Position numbers and translations under genes: made by a program
Notes under the pieces: generated by a model
Database searches by the model: none
What the model was told of the DNA's origin: nothing
The model's input: only the letters and a program-made list of their open reading frames with translations
Origin: Rhizophagus irregularis
Taxonomy: Eukaryota > Glomeromycota > Glomeromycetes > Glomerales > Glomeraceae
Length of the DNA stretch: 64,000 nucleotides
Reading direction: 5' to 3'
NCBI RefSeq assembly: GCF_026210795.1
Contig: NC_089446.1
Location: 806,001-870,000, forward strand
In this document: positions 12,129 to 25,200 of the stretch, piece by piece
How the letters are laid out: each line of letters opens with the position of its first letter
How positions within the stretch are numbered: position 1 is the stretch's first letter

Positions 12129-13189
12129 TTAGCTTTTTTGGACGTCAAATAGTCTATTCCTTTTGTAATGAATTTTTTCCTTTTTGTGAATACCTGAGCA
12201 CGAATATATTTTACGATTATACACATCATCCAAATCACAACCAATCATTGGAAAAGAACAAATTTCAACTTCTAAGTTATCAAGGTCATCTTCATCCCAA
12301 TTTCCTCCCATAATGCTTGGGTCAATACTAGATTCTGTTTTGATCCATCTCATTTGAGCACTAGGTTCTTGAACCTTTAAGCGAAATTGAAATATTCTAA
12401 TAAATTCTCGAATTAAATATGGCGCCAATTTCTCAACATTATTTTTTTTGTTTACATCTTTTATTATACGATATTTATTCATTTCTCTATTTAATTCGGT
12501 TGTTTTCATAATAATGTAAACATGTGATGTATAGTTTCCATTTGACAAGACATCTGAAAATCCTCGATTACCAAGAGCGATATTGACGTCTTGTCGTACT
12601 TTTATTGAAGCTGGCTGAGTTATTGTGTCATCTCCATTTCGAGTTTTAAAGAAATAAGCTAATTTATTTTCTAAATCTTTTGCCGTTGTTGCAATCTCTT
12701 TTTCTAAATGTATTATCGAATGTTCATTTAAATTTTCTTTGAAGTATTTTCTAATATCCTTTGTTATCGTTTTTATATGATGCTGTAAAACTCCTCTAAT
12801 TAACGGTTTGTTTGGCTGGTTGGATGTAATTTTAGTTTTAATATTATACTTTCCCATAAGATTATTAACCTCCTTGAAATCGATCTCAAAATCTCCTTTT
12901 AATGTTGTGACGTAACACTTTAACTTATTTTGTAATTCTTCAATATCCCTTTTAAGTTGAACATAACGATTCTTATCGTCATCATCCATTCGATAATTTG
13001 TAATAAGCGCAGACTGACCTTGTGATGTTTCTTCTTTAATGAAATTTTGGTTTAGTTCTAATTCCAATTGTTCAGTTAAATTGTCAGTCAAGACTTGCTT
13101 TTCATTTTGCAGATAAGGAATTTGAGCCCGTGAAGTATTTTCTTTTTCTGCGAATTCTTTATCTAGTACAGTTGATAAATTTTGATTAT
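12129..13189 (-). CDS. Coiled-coil / RDIEELQ-family protein (C-terminal module of a kinase fusion)
   Basis: One long open exon of 353 codons, entered at phase 1 from an AG acceptor at 13190-13191. It encodes about 65 residues of polar, heptad-like sequence (including LQNEKQ and NLTEQLELEL), then RDIEELQNKLKCYVTTLKG, a basic alpha-rich middle, LREFIRIFQFRL-like sequence, MRWIKTESSIDPSIMGGNWD and a C-terminal SFPMIGCDL segment. I recall this family from Glomeromycotina genomes, where its function is unknown; I give none. No ATG opens the exon, and its first codons (AAT CAA AAT) and the intron before it match those of the kinase-Hsp70 genes, so it is best read as the last exon of the gene that starts at 14497. 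That kinase part is broken while this exon is fully open. An independent start inside the exon is the alternative. Confidence 0.7.
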
Positions 13190-13293
13190 CTTATCAATTA
13201 AAAATTAAGTTTTGTAATTTTAGTGTTGAAAACGTGTAATAAAAAAAAATCATTATTATTAGTAACCACTATAACTTAATATATTAAACTTAC

Positions 13294-14497
13294 TTATTAA
13301 ATTTAGACTTGGATAATTAGAAGAAATAGTCAAATCGTCATTATCATAACTATTACGTATAGTATTAGGTTGTGAAGAAACTTCATTATTTATTAATAAC
13401 TGACTTAAAATTCATGTACTTTTTCAATATCTGGTCTTGATTCTGGTTTACCATCCCAACATTCCTGATAAAGTTTTCGATACTCTGTAGGTGTACCTTC
13501 AATTGGTTCTTCTCTATTACCATCTTTAATGTGATCTTTAATTAAATCCCGTGGACAGTCAGAAAAAGGAGGACGCCCACTTGAAATTTCCCATAATAAA
13601 ACACCTAAACTATAGATATCAGACTTCTTGACTTTTTTATACCTGATATTCTTAAAACATTGTGGTTCAATATATTCAATCATTCCTTGTCTATTACCCA
13701 CTGAATTAGTTGTAATTTCTGCCAACTTTTTAGATAGTCCAAGGTCTGCAATTAATAATTTTCTATCATTCACTAATATATTTTTTGAGTGCTACAAAAT
13801 GATTTGATAATATTTATTAAAATTATCATCGAAAAACAAAATCTCAAACAAAAATATAAACAAAATATTAGTATAGTAAATAAATACTCCATTACCAAGT
13901 AATTTTAATCCATTAGTAATATCCAATGCCATTTGAATTTTATCATTCCATTTCAAAGAAGTAAAATTTTTTTCCAAAAACTTTCTTAAACTTCCTTCAT
14001 TTGCATATTCCAACACCAAAATATAATTCTCAGAATCTATTAATTTTAAATATGAATAAGTTAGATTGAAATGTATAAAAATAAATTATTTTTTTTTTAA
14101 AAAAAAATCTTAATATAAACCTTTTGTTATTCCTAGACAACGATTGATTTTTGGATGATAATCAACCTCGCGAAGGAGCTTTAACTAAAAAAAATGGTAA
14201 ACCGGAATTAATTTTATTTTATATATGTACAGTATATACCAAGCTAATATACTGTACAACATAGAAAAGTCAATTTACCTCTTTGATAAACTCATCATTA
14301 ACCTCATCATGTTCATCTGAATTTTTACTAATTATAATTTTTAATGCGACCAATCCCGTATTAGCCAAATTTGCTTTAATCACTTTACCGAAACTTCCTC
14401 TACCAATTTCATTGATAGGACTAAATTCCTCATATTCAAAATAACGAAAATATTCATTCTTTATCTTTTCCTCAATCCATTTTTTTACTGAAGTCAT
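13294..14497 (-). pseudogene. TKL kinase, catalytic loop deleted
   Basis: Minus-strand kinase exons match those of the 22-26 kb and 36-39 kb genes: 14279-14497 (GRGSFGKV, VALK), 14121-14184 (a 64-nt exon), about 13905-14036 (hinge LVLEYANEGSL) and 13294-13791 (ADLG in place of DFG, EPQ, KSDIYSLGVLLWE). Compared with the other copies, 29 nt are missing just before the donor of exon 3, which removes the HRD catalytic residues and shifts the frame. A second 1-nt loss near 13405-13411 ends the frame at VHEF; reading on in the correct frame restores family sequence up to the donor AGTAAGT at 13294. The 104-bp intron 13190-13293 then leads into the coiled-coil exon in phase. So the kinase is dead, but the exon-intron layout is intact. 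Confidence 0.75.
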
Positions 14498-17390
14498 TTT
14501 GTCATTTAATCATTTAGAATATAATAAAGAAACAATATTTATTTTTAAAAAAATTTTGTCAGCGTTATTGAATTCAAATAAGCTTTGAGAAAAAAAGAAT
14601 TTTTGTAACAATGCATGTTGTCAATCCACTTTCATTCTGCATGATCAACAGGTATAATTCCTGATTTTAAATTTACCCCCTGGTTTCCACTTATTTTTTT
14701 AGGATTTACAAAAAAAGGAAAAAAAGGATGGATTTTTTAATGTTAGCCGGAATTAATAAAAAAAAATAATAATTTGTTAACTGTTAAATAATCAAAAATG
14801 ATATCTTTGACACTTTAAGTAAATTGTGAAATAGGCAAAAAATATACATAGTACTTATACATTTTTTTTAAAATTTACGAAAATTTTTAAAAATTTGAAA
14901 TAAAATAATAATACTAACGTAATTTAAAAAAATTTAAAAATGACATTATGACATAAAATCTCTTTTGATTGAATATTTAAAAAAAATCAAAAATCAGAAA
15001 AATGATGAGATACGATTACTTAATCAAAAGTAAAGATTTATTTAAAGCTTTAAATGGTAAGAATCTCAAAATGAAAATTGGAAACACATAAATAAATATA
15101 AGAACTTAAAACTGAAAATCTTAAGAATGAAAATCGAATAGGAATCTCAATTCATTGTATATTAATTTTTATATTCGTAAATCAATATACCATTACAGTA
15201 TTATAAAATTAGCTGTCGTATAAATTAAATCAAATACTGTACGAGATAATGTATTAATCAGAGATTTTAAAGATAAAAAACTTAATCAAATAATAAAGTT
15301 ATGATTTTATAAATACCGTAATAATTATATGTGAATGGCCAAAATTTTCCAAAGATACGGTCGAATCAAAAACTCTGAAACTCAGGTCTAAACCTATTAC
15401 CGAGGGTGGGTCAAAATACGAAATTCTAGACGAAACCTGTTTTTTTTCTTTTTTTTTCTATTTAATAAGTGAACGTAAATAATGATTCATTATAGTAGTT
15501 TTCATTTTGATGTCAGTGTTTATATTTTCGTTCATAATTAAAATACTTTTTTTTGTAAACTTTGACTTCTTAGTGGACTCTCGGACTTCTGGTAAGTGTT
15601 GGTGGTGGTGTTCGTGAATGGCAATTGCGGTGAGTCTTGAAGTTTCGAAGTTTAACATCAACTTCAAAATTTTTTAATCTTTCTTTTTTTTTTATTTAAA
15701 GAAACATTACTAAAGTTTCGTTTTTTGTAAGTTCGTTGTAAGTTCGGCCTCGATCATGCGTGACAGGATATGTTTCGAAGGTAATAATAAATTCGAAGTT
15801 AAAACTTTGAAATATTTTTTTTTGTCGTTTTAATAAACATTTGTTCTTTTGTAAGTGGATACTTGGATTAAGAATGATATAATGAATAATGCATCATAAA
15901 TTTTATTAATTACAATAAAAGGGCTCGTAGGAGCGCCGGTTACATAAATATCAATAATTGACGCGTGGTCTGGGTTTATATATGTTTCGAAGGTAAGACT
16001 TTGAAACTTTTTTTTGAAACGCTGCCAATGCTTCTTTGTTTTTATTTTTGTAGATTCGGTTCTTTGGAGGTGAATTAAAGAACTATATATTTTGAAAATA
16101 TAAAAAAAAAAATCATTCGGTAAATTCCTATAGTAAATAACATATAGGATACAATACACTCATATATCCATTGAATAATTCATCATTTATGACTAATTAA
16201 ATCAACACTCACAATTAACCCGCTCAACTAAACAAAGTCATAATAAAAATTATGTATCTATTAAAAATTTTTTTTTACATTATCAAATGATCAAAAATAA
16301 AAAAAAATTTTTTTAGACCATTATATGTACAGTACATATAAACAAAATAACAAAATTAACACCTTTAGATATTGTAAAAAAAAAAAAAAATTGCTTGGGG
16401 ATGAAATTCTAGTCGAAACCCGAAATGGCTGAATTTCGACCACATGTATATTAAATAATCAAGACTCTTAAATTACAAACTTGTTGAACATTCTTCTTTA
16501 TTTGATTAATTCTGAACATTCTTATGATTGCTTTTAACTTTCATTCCATTTCATTTCATTTTATTTTTTACTTTAGAAAAGTTGTCGAAATCATGAACAG
16601 TTACATAAAAAAAGAAGGTACAAGAGCGGTGAGGTACAAAGTATAAGTTAGTTCTATACTAAAATAACTAACTAAAGTCTAAAACCGCTCGCCCATAAGA
16701 GACCTACCCTTCGAAAAAAAAGAAAAACTGAGAAGAAATGGCTAACGTGTAAACATCACGTGATAAATTTAGATTATAAAAAAAAATGTTTATCATCTGA
16801 CGCATTGATGAACGAATCGACGAATCGTACGAATCGTATTTACGGCTAATCAACCAGATCACCACAGAAAATCGTAACTATCTTGGCAGAAAAAAGCCAG
16901 ATATATTGATCTATGACCTGGAAAGTTTTTAAATGAATTTACGTTTTACGGCATGAGGTACTACGATTTCAGTTTTTATCAAAAACAACAGAAGCGTTGA
17001 GTATGAGTAGTTTCACTGTCACAAGTTTTGACTGAGGTTTTTGGACTTAAATTTGGAGACATACCTGTGCCGGCTGTACGGTATTTCGATTCTCAGACAA
17101 ATGGACTTTACCTGAAATGGAAATCAAATTTCAGACCGTAGTTTTCAATATTCAGACAGTATATTCCAATTAAAATTGTGGGATAGAGAAGTTTCACACG
17201 AACTTTGTTGAAATTATAATAAAGTTATAAACTCATTAAAACAGCTAGGTGCTAATTGGATTCTTCGGGAGAATCTACATTACGCCTTACAATACCGATG
17301 GTGAATTGGCTTAGTTGTAGGTCCGTTATTCTCGGAATGAACTAATTTGTAATAATTATAGTTTTATTTTTTTTTTTATTTTTTTCCTTG
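14498..17390. other. Long AT-rich stretch, no supported gene
   Basis: ORFs at 15458-15667 and 15830-16159 (minus) lack recognisable motifs and run through T-rich sequence. AAATTCTAGACGAAACC (about 15420) recurs nearly as AAATTCTAGTCGAAACC (about 16405) in the same orientation. A somewhat GC-richer patch at 16610-16720 has imperfect pairing of AGAGCGGT with ACCGCTC; it matches no RNA I know. Confidence 0.35.
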
Positions 17391-17794
17391 TATGGTGGCT
17401 ATCGCATATAAACCACACTAATATTATTTGACTTCAACTTTTATAATTCATAAACTAATCAACATAATGATAACTGCACATTTTTATCGGTTTATTTTAT
17501 AAGATTTAATAATATTATTAAGTTGTAAACAATGTTGGAAATGTTCTGGCAGGATTTAATCATGAATCAAAATTGATAATTTTAATAAGTGATAATAGTA
17601 AAAATAGAAAATTTCGGACTAGTTTTCACGAAATTTTTACGGATTTCACAAGAATTCCATGGAATCTCGGCAAAAATATTTTTTGCCGCTTACGTGGCAA
17701 AAATTATATTTAAAAATAAAATACTATTTAATTATATTGTGTAACTTATTTTATAGATTTTTAAAATTTCGGACTGTGTGGTTTAGCCACCATA
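17391..17794. mobile_element. Possible MITE with short TIRs
   Basis: TATGGTGGCTA … AAACCACAC at 17391-17418 is inverted at 17776-17794 (GTGTGGTTTAGCCACCATA), with eight extra bases in the left arm. TA lies at both outer ends. No gene inside. The imperfect arms keep the call weak. Confidence 0.4.
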
Positions 17795-18963
17795 GGTGTT
17801 TTTTAAAAAAATTTTACCCTTTGGAATACGTCTCACCTTCTATTTCTGTGCCATGCCTGTTTCATTAATTAATTTTGACAATTTGTTGTGTATGTAGTAT
17901 ATTTCATTTACAATTCTTGGTTGGAGGTCGGATGGCATGCGGACTAAATTACAATTAGTATATTTCTACTATCGTAGGTATTCATTGTTCCGTAGATTTT
18001 ATTGTACCGGTGTTTCCATCTAGAATCTAGATATAAAAATAAAATAAAATATTTATCCCATTCATTCATAATAACTTAATTATTCATTACTAATACACTT
18101 TGCATTCGTAGTAAAAAACTATAACAAAGCTGAAATATTATGTTATAATTGAATAATGGAATTCTCTACGCAATTGTACTAATCTGTCATTTCAGTCCTC
18201 AAATGAGATTAATAAATCGGATTTTTGTTAATACCGATTTTATTCTATTTATTTTTTTTTTATTAAAAAAAATCAATCATTGGAATTCATAAAAAAATTG
18301 AAAACGACATACAGTATACATTCTCTAATAAAAAAGCATTTTTGAAAGAAAGACCGATAAAATTACTAATAAACTTGATTGGATTTGAATTTAACAAATT
18401 AAAAATAAATTACCAATTTTTTTTTTTAGAATAAATTATGAATAATATCTTTAAATGGATAAGTCTTGGATTTGCAAAATATATTAGAATGATTTTTCAA
18501 TTTCTTGGTCACGTGATACGGAAGAAATGTGAAGTAATTACTAATTAGTCACCAAGAATTTAATAAAAGTTAAAGATAATATTTCTTTACTTTTCAGTTA
18601 CAAATTACAAAAAAAAATTACACGCAAATGATTTTATATAGACAGGGAATATTAATTCTGCGCCGGAAGTTATAAATATATTCATTATTTTTCTCTTATA
18701 TACTGCGGCTTTTTTTTATTGTATATTGGGAAAATTATATAAAACATTATTTAATTAATTAATTTACTATATATGTAATGTAACGAAAACATTTTCAAAG
18801 AACTAAATGATATGCCATTTTTGGAAATATGCAGTGCTGCCTGCACTATAATTTTGTACTCAAACTTCAAACAAATTAACAAGCAAATTTAAATAACTTA
18901 GACCTATTTTATGACTACTGTTTATTTTTATTTCCCCTAACTAAAAAAAATATACAGTAAATA
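17795..18963. other. Intergenic, upstream of the Hsp70-like gene
   Basis: AT-rich. Only small inverted repeats are visible (TTCTTGGT near 18500 against ACCAAGAA near 18550). No gene supported. Confidence 0.35.
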
Positions 18964-19244
18964 ATGCTTGAAGAAAACACTGATAAAATTATTGATGAAC
19001 TTGGAATTGGTTTCAATAAATTAAATAATAAATTAACAAATTTATTAGAAGAAAATCAGCATCTTAAACAATTAATCGTAAATTTAGAAAAAGAAAAAAA
19101 TGAAGAGATAAAACTACTTAATAAAAAATATGATGATTTAAAAAATTCTCTAATAGAAAAAGATAATCAAATAGCAAAATATAAAGTAGAAATACAAAAT
19201 GTTCGTTTTCAGAAAAATAATATTGAAAAAGCAAACTCTCCAAT

Positions 19245-19276
<32 letters not shown>

Positions 19277-20858
19277 ACCAACTTTTCAAAGAAGAATATT
19301 CGAGAAGCACCTTTAACAAAAGTATGTAGGAAGCCTTTTTGGATGTTTATCGAAATAAAGCAATTAGTTACTAATTATATATTTTTACATTTATTTTATT
19401 TATTAAGAACCAGAAAAATCCAAAATTCGCGTAGTGGTTGGGTTAGACTTTGGAACGAAATACTCTCTATTCTCCTATTGTCATGTTAGTGGGAATCAAT
19501 GTATACGTACAAATGATATTTGGCATGAGAAAGTTGGCCAACTAAGAACCAATACAGTTCTTCAATATGACGAAACATATAAAAATGTAAAGTTGTGGGG
19601 AACACCAGCTTTAGCTAAAACTCGAAACATTAAAAACGATAAATTCGTTGAGTTGTTTATTTTACACCTAAGTGATTTGCCAGACAATTTAAAACCTATA
19701 CTTCCAATTAAATATAAAAAGGCTATCACTGATTATCTTCGAGAAATTGGGAAGGTATGATCAATATTACATTGTTTTAGTTTTTTTGAATAAAAAAAAT
19801 CATTTGCTAATTTATTGACATTCTTTTTAAGGTGATTCAAAAAACGGTTAAAACAAACTGGCCAAATATTAATTTTTTCGAAAATGTGTTATTGGTCCTT
19901 ACTGTTCCCGCAGTATATCCAGAAAATTCCAAAGAAATTATGAGAGAATGTGCATATAAAGCAGGTTTACTCGTAGACAAGTTCTCAGCAAATTTGCAAT
20001 TCACTACAGAATGTGAGATTATATAAATTATAACTTACAGTAATTGTTTTTAAATAAATTCCTAATTAAATAAACCATTATTTTTATAGCTGAAGCAGCG
20101 GCAGCACACTGTATAGAAAATATTCCCAAAGCACAAACTCTTAAATCAGGAAGTATGAAATTTCAATTTATTTAATTTTTAATTTTAATTTGGATCGTAT
20201 CATTAATCAAATTACATTTTATTACTCAGACATTTTTATGATGGTCAATTGTGATGATGATACAATAGATTTATCTTTACAGAAATTAAATGATAAACGA
20301 TTGAGTGAAATCATTATAAGAACCAGTGGTATTCGCAAAAGCGCTTTGATCGAAGCTGAATTTATTAAATATTTACGAAAAAAGCTCGGAGATGATACTA
20401 TGGATTTACTTAGAGATAATAATTATGGACAAATGCAATTTATGATTCAACAATTTTGTAATTCTGTTAAAATTCATTTTAAAGGAGATTCAAGTTTTTC
20501 ATATGAATTGGATATTCAGGATACAATTCCGATATTAACAAAATATGTCATTAATAAAAGTATTAGGAAAAAATTAGAAAAAAATGAATGGATAATTAGA
20601 ATTGATTACAAAGGGATGATATTAATGCTTGAGCCTATTATCCAGAAAGTTTTTAACTTGATAAATGATCAATTATATAAATCTCAAGTAATATGTACCG
20701 CGATGTTCTTAGTTGGAAGTTTAAGCGAATCAATATATTTGCAAAATAGAGTTAGAGAAGAATTTCAAAATCAAGTGAAAATTATTTCGGTTCCAATTCA
20801 ACCTACTGCTGCAATGGCACGCGGCGCAGTAACTTACGGGTTGTCTATGGTCACATAA
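18964..20858 (+). CDS. Hsp70-like ATPase-domain protein with coiled-coil N-terminus
   Basis: Five exons: 18964-19321, 19408-19754, 19832-20012, 20090-20152 and 20230-20858, all GT-AG and in phase, 525 aa. Residues 1-95 form a Lys/Glu/Leu coiled coil (KLTNLLEENQHLKQL), followed by an Asn run coded by AAT repeats. From about residue 128 it is an actin/Hsp70-type ATPase domain: VVVGLDFGTKYSLFSYCH (phosphate-1 loop), VLLVLTVPAVYPENSK (as VPA in Hsp70), EAAAAHC and VGSLSESIYLQ (adenosine-binding loop), QPTAAMARGAVTYGL at the end. The phosphate-2 loop, GGGT in true Hsp70, is degenerate (MVNCDDDTIDL). No substrate-binding domain follows. It resembles the HSPA12-like, fungal-expanded group; client and partner are unknown. 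Its last four exons match the Hsp70 half of the two kinase fusions in intron position and phase. Confidence 0.8.
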
Positions 20859-22207
20859 TAAATTTTTCACAAAGACTTAAACTTATCGTAAAGTTATAAT
20901 AGAACTAAAAGAGTTAATTCAATAATAACTTTTAATAATAGATTTCAATCTACTTTTGTTACACCAAAAAGAGGTAATATGATTCGGATTTTTTATAAAT
21001 TATGTTTCTCATATTATTCTCCTTTGCTTAAATTATTCTGAGGTAGATAGGTGCAAAGAAGATTTACTTGATCATTATTAGGTAAATATTAATTAGATCG
21101 CGAAACTTAATCCAGAATAATTATTATTCGTGTTATAGCGTAGTAATTTAATTAGAAATTTAATAAACAATTACAATCAATTAATGGGATATTGACTCTT
21201 TTTTGTGAAAAGTTTTAGTTGTCATCCTTATATATCACACATCAAATGAATTACTGTACGTGAAATTAGGGTAAGTGAATTAGGTATATGGAGCATTAGT
21301 TAGACGTTTAAAACTTCATTCTTGTTCTTGATCGTATTTACTCTGGACTATTATGTGTACATGCAAGGTCCTATTCGAAAATAGAACGTTGAAAATTTTA
21401 ATTATTTTTTTTTTATAAAACTAACTTATCGTGTACGTGGTTCCAAAATCTTTTACGAAAGTAAGAAATAAATTTTGAAGGAACCTTTTTTTTAGATGAA
21501 AGCAATTTCAAATATTTATGCAATAATAATTTATCTAAAAATATCAGTATGTTAAAAACAACATGATCCTATTTGGCTGCATAATATACCACTTGTAAAT
21601 TTAAATTCTAATAAACGTCATTAAATCGTAATTTTGCAGGATCGAAAAGAGCGAGTTCTGTAATGTCGGTCGACACTATTAATCACATGACCACAATTCT
21701 GAAACTTTTTAGTTACACGGGTCAGAGTCGTAGCTCAGTTCAAATCATTAAACATGGACTGTGAGATCGAAAGAACCGTTCCTTGTGAACCGGTCCTCAG
21801 ACAACTTCGCACAGGATATTTGCCAAAATTTTACAAATCATGCGTTTTGCGACAAAGTGACAAACAGTCCTTATCTAGCTTGTTTAAATAGTTAAGTTAA
21901 GCTATATGAGGAAGGTTGTTCAACATTTATTTTGTATATTTATTAAAATTTTCATATTTATTATTGATAAAGTACATTATATAAATTTCTTTCTATTTTT
22001 AAATAAGTTGTATTTACTTGCCCTTAAATATTTAAATAAAGTATTTTGACCATCGAGGTAAATTTAAAAGTAGTTCCATAATTTTGACAGTTTGCGTATT
22101 CTTTGTTCCATTTTTCAAGTTAAACATTCTATTAATGTCATAAATTCTTCTAAAAGCTCTATGCTAAGAAAATCATATAACATATCTATCTGCTATGAGT
22201 CGTTTTG
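20859..22207. other. Intergenic; right part belongs to the duplicated flank
   Basis: No gene. From about 21640 on the sequence is the 3' flank of the minus-strand kinase-Hsp70 gene and is homologous to 35840-36400 (shared ACAAATCATGCGTTTTGCGA and TTATCTAGCTTGTTT). Confidence 0.5.
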
Positions 22208-25200
22208 TTAAGAACTAATAGTATAAAATGATGTGTAACTTTTTGAATTTCCAACATTATTCAAATCATTTGATTTAATAGGTAATCCGTAAATTACTGC
22301 TCCACGTGAAATTGCTGCTGTAGGTTGAAGAGGAACTAAAATATTAAAAACTCGATGACTAAATTCTTGTTTAATACTTTTTTGTAAATATTTTGATTCA
22401 CTGAAATCCCCAACTAAAAACATTGCAGAAAAAGTTTCTTGAGCGTTATCTAACTGCGCTTTTATCAGATTGAGAATGTTTCGAATAACAGGTTCGAATA
22501 TTGATTTCATAGTTTCAAAATTAATTTCAATTACCCATTCGTCATCTTCTAAAGTTTTCCTGGTATTATCATCTTTAATGTATCGTTTCGTATGTTCAAT
22601 ATCCAATTCATATAAAAAGTCTTGATCATCTCCTGTAAAAGGCATTTTACAATAATCACAAAATTGTTGAACCAAATATTGCATTTGTCCATTATCTCTA
22701 AGCAAATCCATAGGTACATCTCCTAGTATCCCTCGTAAATATTTAATAAACTCTGCATCAATAAAAGTACTCCCACAAGAATCGCCAGATCTTTCAGTTA
22801 TTTCACCTAATTGATCATTAGTTAATAATTTGCAAGTTGTTAAATCTATACGATCACCGCAGTCAACTACCATAAAATTAGCTAATAAATAAATGAAGTT
22901 AGTTAATTATACTATTTTTTTTTTTTTTGAGGAGGACAAACTTATTTCAAACATACTTCCTGCCTGCGCAAGATTCTGTCCTTTAAGATTTTCCATGCAA
23001 TATGCCGCAACGGCTTCAGCTAAAGATAGTTAAACACCTCAATTTAGAAATTCGAAGAAATAATTATAATATTAGATAAAAATTGTGAAGTTTCTTACAT
23101 TCTGTAATAAATTGTAAATTTGTTGAACATTCATCTTTGATCAATCCTGCGTTAAATGTACATATTCTCATAATTGCTTTTGCGTTTTCAGAAAATTCTG
23201 CAGGAACGGCAATAACTAAAAGAACATTCTTAAAGTAATCAAACAATGGCCAACGTGCTTTAATAGTATCTTTAATTACCTTAAAGTTTTTTTAATATAT
23301 ATAATATAATAGAGGAATTATTGGTTAGAATATTAAAACGGTTATAAACTTTTCGAGTTCAAAAGATTGTTAAAATTGATATTATGTGAAAAATTATTAT
23401 ACCTCTCCAATTTCTCGAAGATAATCGGTAATAGCCTTTTTATAATCAACTGGAAGCTTTGGTTTAAGTTCTTCTGCTAATGAATCGCTTAATTGCCGAT
23501 CCGCCTAAAATCGGCACTGCGTTACTAATAAAATTCGGGGTTAAAATTTGCCGATTTTGTGCTAGAACACAAACTTCAAAAAAGGATATCTCATAGATGA
23601 CATATTGACTATAAAAAAAAATCATATGATATACTGTAAAAATACTTGAAAAAAACGAATTTGCAAAAAAAAGTTATACATTCGTATGCAAAATAATGAG
23701 TTTACTATGCGCGCGCGTCAGATTTACACCTTAAAATATACGAAATTTCAATATTTCATTTTACTATATTGCATTATTTACAATAAAAACCTATAATTTT
23801 TAGCTTTTAAAGTTGTTTTTAAAAGCTTTTTTAAAATATTTTTATTATTAAAAACAAGTGAAAGTTGAAGAAAACCAGTTACAGAAATATAATTATAAAA
23901 TTTTTTGGCAAATATGACTTGTCATAAAATGAAAGAAAATATTGTTTTTATGATATTTCTGTTTGTAAAATGGGTGAAACTTATTTCGCGCGCGAGATGC
24001 AAAAAATTCTTTTTTTTATTATCGCTATTATCCCCGAATTTTATTAGTAACGCAATGCCGTTTTTAGGCGGATCGGCAATTAAATGTAATAAGAACAATT
24101 CTACACGTCCATTTTCTTCATTGTTTTGTCTTCTATTTCGACGATTTTGTTTTTTCATCATAGCTGGGGCTCCCCATAATTTTACATTATTATATTCGTC
24201 ATCATATTGAAGAACTGTATTAGTTTTTAATTGATGATATTCACCACCGTGCCATATATCATTTGAACACACATTTCCTTTTTCCTTAACATGGCAATAA
24301 GAAAATCCGGAGTAGGTTAATCCAAATTCTAATCCAACCACAATTCGGATATTATTTTCTTCATAATTCTTTTGGTGCTTTTCATTTTGCCTCGAATTTT
24401 GATTATCTTATTAATTAAAATTTGGTAATGGTTAGTGTTGAAAATTTGTAAATAAAACATCATTATTATTAATCAATACTAATTAATATATTAAACTTAC
24501 TTCTTGAATTTAGATTCAGGCGATCAGAAGTGATATAGAAGTCGTCAATATCACTAAATTTCGAATTACTATTGTTATCAACATTGTGTATATGAGGTTG
24601 TGAAGATTGTAGATAAAAAGTATTCTCGGTATTTAATTGATTTAAAATCTCATATACTTTTTCAATATCAGGTCTTGATTTTGGTTCGTCATTCCAACAT
24701 TCTTGATAAAGTTTTTGATACTTTGGAGGTGTACCATCAATTGGATCTTCTCTATCACCATTTTTAATGTAATAGTCAAGTAAATCTCGTGAACAATCAG
24801 AAAAAGGAATACGACCACTCGAAATTTCCCATAATAAAACACCTAAACTATAGATATCGGATTTTTTATCTTTTTTATATTTTTTATTCTTAAAACATTG
24901 TGGTTCAATATATTCAATCATCCCTTGTCTATTACCCACTGAATTAGTTGTTATTTCTGCCAACTTTTTAGATAATCCAAAATCTGCGATTAATAATTTT
25001 CCATTATTCACTAATATATTTTTTGAGTGCTATAAAATGGTTATCAATATGTCAGTATCTATTAAAAATATCATCGAAAAACAAAGCATTATGAAAAAAA
25101 AATAATAATAATCTTCTACCAAGTCTCTATGGATTATTTCTTTAGAATGTATAAATTTCAATCCACCAGTAATATCCAATGCCATTTGAATTTTATCATT

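Noticed and set aside
16610-16720. Structured RNA candidate
   Set aside because: Pairing of AGAGCGGT with ACCGCTC is short and flanks do not pair; no known RNA motif.
21720-21765. tRNA-like A-box (GTAGCTCAGTT)
   Set aside because: No cloverleaf, no B-box at the proper distance, and the homologous site at 35885 is not conserved.
23905-24210. 101-codon plus-strand ORF
   Set aside because: It covers the right arm of the 587-bp element and antisense of the Hsp70 exon.
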